64,000 bases of DNA, taken from NCBI GenBank assembly GCA_040218815.1, contig JAVJQS010000008.1, forward strand, positions 221,592 through 285,591, read 5' to 3'. Position numbers and translations under genes: made by a program. Under the pieces are notes generated by a model. It saw only the letters and a program-made list of their open reading frames with translations. It did not search any database and was not told the origin of the DNA. The stretch's first letter is position 1; each line of letters opens with the position of its first letter. This document shows, piece after piece, positions 63,001-64,000 of the stretch. Source of the stretch: JAVJQS01 sp040218815 (GTDB lineage: Bacteria; Bacteroidota; Bacteroidia; Flavobacteriales_E; Vicingaceae).

Positions 63001-63147
63001 ACCTACTTCTAATTTATAAGCTGTTGCTATAAATTCACCACAATCCCAAAAACTAGTTGTAGGTTCAATGGTTAATAGATAGACAATAGAGGCGATAAGC
63101 CATATAGCCCAGCCAAAAGTTAAATTTAGTTTTCTAAAATTAGTCAT
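60064..63147 (-). CDS. DUF2723 / glycosyltransferase family 117 integral membrane protein
   Basis: 1027 residues. First gene of the seven-gene leftward run. The N-terminal half carries about twelve membrane helices, with the family signature SFWDCGEFIATAYKLEVGHPPGAPLF near residues 32-57 including the catalytic-type Asp. A soluble C-terminal region of about 400 residues includes DNDTFPLWYVQEVEEYRTDVRV, the conserved NGDNDTFP motif, and TPR-like helices at the end. Homologous to eukaryotic TMEM260, an O-mannosyltransferase; in Bacteroidota it is thought to glycosylate exported proteins. A one-mismatch promoter box (TATATTCG, 63184-63191) precedes it. Confidence 0.88.
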   Translation of the reverse strand: MTNFRKLNLTFGWAIWLIASIVYLLTIEPTTSFWDCGEFIATAYKLEVGHPPGAPLFMMLARFFSLFGNPENAAMMVNTLSALASSFTILFLFWTITAFARKLALKSGELTDGKLYAIIGSGVVGALAYTFSDSFWFSAVEGEVYALSSLFTAIVFWAILKWEGEADQPHNLKWIVLIAYLMGLSIGVHLLNLLAIPAIVLVYYFKKYTITPKGIAIALGLSVVILAAIQYGIIPGAIIIATKFELLFTNGFGLPFNTGFFIYLILLVGLVSFGIYRTHVQKKVVFNTILLCFSAIILGYSTFAVILIRSNANTPMDENNPENAFTFLSYLNREQYGSRPLFNGQSFNTPQDVKDPFADKSPTYFQDKESGKYIVTDDGKNSAPNYDSRFLSVLPRMWSSERRHKSQYKKWSNFKGKPIRYQDANGQTKVINTPTFGENMTYLFRYQVGWMYFRYFMWNFSGRQNDIQGHGKVTHGNWISGIPFIDKIRLGNQSQLPEMITESPANNKYYMLPFILGLIGLFYQFSKDNKDASIVALLFFFTGIAIVLYLNQYPLQPRERDYAYAASFYAFAIWIGLGVYGLIDALSKQKPTKIAALGVSLATLFAVPVLMASENWDDHSRAERYTGRDFAKNYLDSCEPNAILFTNGDNDTFPLWYVQEVEEYRTDVRVINLSLLNTDWYINQMRLKAYESDPVPLTLPEKKIRQGTNDYLPVYERKQIKGHIDVDDLIDFIKSNNSQTQVSVGNGKRIDYVPTKKLKISVDKKKVLANGTVPESMADQIVDDIKWEIKKNFVLKNDLTILDILASNNWERPIYFASTTGLDSYIGLENYFRAEGMAYRLVPIRKTNNIDNNPGYVNSDILYNRLMNDFHWGGMDTNDIYMDETNRRMTMSLRITFSRLAEKLIEENKNEKALAVVDRAFEVMPEENVPYDVFVMYLAENYYALGEFEKGNAVVSRLADIYEGELLYYLSLEPKFAKTVKGDQQQATAILNRLVVITNQIYPQEKFGKELRERLNPYFGSVNQQNR

Positions 63148-63269
63148 GGAAGTATAATTCAGTGCTTAGTCAGCAGTAAGTTGCGAATATAGAAATAATG
63201 CTCAATTTCCAAGATTTACTTTTTGTTAAGATTACCTAAAACAATTTAAACTATTGAAGAAATTTTTTT

Positions 63270-63277
63270 TACTTTTG
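63270..63277 (+). promoter_or_regulatory. -7 promoter box TACTTTTG for tRNA-Gln
   Basis: Perfect TAnnTTTG, 15 bases before the 5' end of the mature tRNA; the same box serves protein genes in this window. Confidence 0.6.
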
Positions 63278-63292
63278 TCGTCCAATTAAAAA

Positions 63293-63368
63293 TGTCCGAT
63301 GGTGTAACTGGCAACACGTCTGTTTTTGGTGCAGAAGAGTCTAGGTTCGATCCCTAGTCGGACAACCA
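63293..63368 (+). tRNA. tRNA-Gln (anticodon UUG)
   Basis: Complete cloverleaf of 76 bases. Acceptor TGTCCGA/TCGGACA, D stem GTGT/ACAC, anticodon stem TCTGT/GCAGA with loop TTTTGGT giving anticodon TTG at 63326-63328, T arm CTAGG-TTCGATC-CCTAG, discriminator A and an encoded CCA (63366-63368). Followed by a strong terminator and preceded by a promoter box, so it is transcribed alone. Confidence 0.96.
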
Positions 63369-63376
63369 AGTTAAAG

Positions 63377-63415
63377 AGCGAGAATGAATGCATGAGCAAT
63401 CTTCTCGCTTTTTTT
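63377..63415 (+). terminator. Terminator after tRNA-Gln
   Basis: AGCGAGAA (63377-63384) pairs with TTCTCGCT (63402-63409), followed by seven T. Confidence 0.85.
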
Positions 63416-63636
63416 GTCCAAAAAATTGATTAAAGTGAGAAGTTTATCCCCAATGGGGTCCCTTCAGACAGAAAGAATTATTTTTAAACGCCTTTATATA
63501 AAAATGTGAAGGATTTTTTAAAGTATTGAGCAATTCAGAAGAAACCTTTACTATAGCTACCCAAGCAATCAAAATAGAAAAGAAGCTATTAACTCGCATT
63601 TATTTTAATTAGGTCAATTAACAGAATCGCATAAAT
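63416..63636. other. Intergenic region without recognisable gene
   Basis: About 220 AT-rich bases between the tRNA-Gln terminator and the repeat module. Only a short CCCCAATGGGG palindrome (63448-63458) stands out. No open frame, RNA or promoter box is convincing. Confidence 0.6.
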
Positions 63637-63663
63637 AAAAAGCCCTGCAATATCAGCAGGGCT
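63637..63663 (-). terminator. Terminator of the GIY-YIG / tRNA-end module (inner copy)
   Basis: On the minus strand AGCCCTGC and GCAGGGCT pair around a seven-base loop (TGATATT) and are followed by TTTTT. Copy 2 of the same hairpin is at 63961-63987. Confidence 0.8.
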
Positions 63664-63676
63664 TGTACTCGAGGCG
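63637..63676 (-). repeat. 40-bp direct repeat, copy 1 (tRNA 3' end plus terminator)
   Basis: Identical over 40 bases to 63961-64000, 324 bases apart and in the same orientation. It consists, on the minus strand, of the last part of a tRNA (acceptor strand CTCGAGT and discriminator) and the terminator hairpin. The second copy runs into the window edge, so its full length is not known. Confidence 0.9.
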
Positions 63677-63710
63677 GGACTTGAATCTACCTGTCGGTAG
63701 ACAGGCCCGC
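63664..63710 (-). other. Split tRNA T-arm with 20-bp insertion (tRNA 3' remnant)
   Basis: On the minus strand GCGGG (63710-63706) and CCCGC (63678-63674) form a perfect 5-bp T stem, with loop TTCAAGT (63685-63679) that fits the tRNA consensus, then the acceptor strand CTCGAGT and an A discriminator. Between GCGGG and the loop lie 20 extra bases (63686-63705) containing the CCTGTC/GACAGG palindrome. There is no 5' half, so this is not a working tRNA; the sequence resembles the end of a long-arm tRNA such as tRNA-Leu (my guess). Confidence 0.65.
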
Positions 63711-63956
63711 ACTTTTATCACGAATTGCTCTTAACTTTTCTTTACCTATCACTGATTTCCAGTATATTTCTCTCTGTCTTGCTTCTTTTCGGCTTGAACA
63801 CTCTTCACAATAAATCAATTTAAATGGAGCGTAAGGCTTTGTAGTTTTTTCATACCCGTTATTATGACGGATCAATCTATTCTCAAAATCAGAAGTAAGT
63901 CCAACATAAATGTAGTTCCTTTTTATACTTGATATGGCGTATACAATATAATTCAT
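63687..63956 (-). CDS. GIY-YIG nuclease family protein (small, tRNA-associated)
   Basis: 89 residues from the ATG at 63956 (MNYIVYAISSIKRN); the in-frame TTG at 63974 lies in the upstream repeat and is rejected. The UvrC-like GIY-YIG core is visible as YIVYAISSIKRNYIYVGLTSDFENRLIRHNNG, followed by PFKLIYCEECSSRKEARQREIYWK, the catalytic Glu segment. The last codons (KSAGLSTDR) are encoded by tRNA T-stem and palindrome sequence, and the stop is inside the 20-bp insertion. Such genes are typical small mobile or domesticated nuclease genes of Bacteroidota; function unproven. Confidence 0.85.
   Translation of the reverse strand: MNYIVYAISSIKRNYIYVGLTSDFENRLIRHNNGYEKTTKPYAPFKLIYCEECSSRKEARQREIYWKSVIGKEKLRAIRDKSAGLSTDR
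63690..63705. repeat. Short palindrome inserted into the T-arm (CCTGTC-GGTA-GACAGG on the plus strand)
   Basis: Six-base arms CCTGTC and GACAGG around GGTA. It overlaps an alternative CTAC/GTAG hairpin. Similar short palindromes are scattered in Bacteroidota genomes, in my recollection often at the ends of GIY-YIG genes; the genome copy number could not be checked. Confidence 0.6.
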
Positions 63957-63960
63957 AACA

Positions 63961-64000
63961 AAAAAGCCCTGCAATATCAGCAGGGCTTGTACTCGAGGCG
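63961..64000 (-). repeat. 40-bp direct repeat, copy 2 (reaches window edge)
   Basis: Identical to 63637-63676. Contains the same terminator hairpin (63961-63987) and the start of a tRNA 3' end, immediately upstream (minus strand) of the GIY-YIG gene. Whatever lies beyond position 64000 probably ends in a tRNA or another copy of the module. Confidence 0.9.

Noticed and set aside
63448..63458. Short palindrome CCCCAATGGGG
   Set aside because: Four-bp arms are too short and no T run or neighbouring promoter gives it a function.
63664..63710. A second functional tRNA gene at the right edge
   Set aside because: Only T arm and 3' acceptor are present, the T arm is interrupted by 20 bp, and no 5' half exists in the window.
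1..64000. CRISPR arrays, prophage genes, insertion sequences, integrases or toxin-antitoxin pairs
   Set aside because: None seen apart from the GIY-YIG module at the right end; no spaced repeats, transposase or integrase motifs.

Overview
The window is a contiguous chromosomal segment from a Bacteroidota bacterium, most likely a Flavobacteriales-type marine lineage (genus not determinable from the sequence). The indications are: AT-rich DNA; secreted proteins with type A and type B C-terminal sorting domains of the type IX secretion system; a DAHP synthase-chorismate mutase fusion; a DUF2723/GT117 membrane glycosyltransferase; a short PssD-type phosphatidylserine decarboxylase; almost no Shine-Dalgarno sequences; and a recurrent TAnnTTTG promoter element, the -7 box of the Bacteroidota primary sigma factor. 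No prophage, CRISPR array, insertion sequence or plasmid gene was seen. Nearly all of it is housekeeping or envelope DNA.

Layout. 1-3.6 kb: end of upp, a YjjG-like phosphatase, cmoA, a membrane methyltransferase and the aromatic-pathway fusion, all rightward. 3.6-10.5 kb: leftward rsfS-ftsH-DUF2007-cdsA-psd (protein quality control and phospholipid synthesis), then birA, an SRPBCC protein, pyrE and a NUDIX hydrolase, the last two sharing one CATG as divergent start codons. 10.6-18.3 kb: a TPR/SpoIIE phosphatase, an M16 peptidase, a DUF547 protein, a DUF2064 transferase and a purine nucleoside phosphorylase. 18.4-23.1 kb: a GH113-like lipoprotein, the arsenosugar genes arsS and its peroxidase-like partner, a T9SS cupredoxin, a bacilliredoxin and a beta-barrel. 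23.2-27.4 kb: rplM-rpsI, rpsB-tsf, pyrH, frr, with a terminator-like hairpin just before rpsB. 27.4-38.2 kb: alternating single genes (epimerase, tyrS, LuxE-like ligase, Na/Pi symporter, a response regulator lacking its phospho-acceptor, SDR, glycosyltransferase, alr, tdk). 38.2-46.2 kb: acidic hypothetical, TolC, membrane-fusion protein, tsaB, DUF922, and a DUF255 thioredoxin lipoprotein. 46.3-54.2 kb: a PKD surface protein, LEA14-like lipoprotein, M20 peptidase, gpmI, GNAT and a T9SS beta-lactamase-fold protein missing catalytic residues.

54.3-63.1 kb is one seven-gene leftward run: GT117 glycosyltransferase, secreted protein, single-domain response regulator, NtrC-type sigma54 activator, receiver-PAS histidine kinase (receiver Asp replaced by Glu), MscS channel and DUF481 outer-membrane protein. 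It looks like an envelope-stress signalling unit. After it come tRNA-Gln(UUG) and, at the right edge, a small GIY-YIG nuclease gene wedged into a tRNA T-arm and flanked by 40-bp direct repeats made of a tRNA 3' end plus terminator. This last structure, the atypical receivers, the nearly leaderless promoters (TAnnTTTG, four bases, ATG) and the habit of convergent genes overlapping at their stop codons are the points I found most worth a second look.
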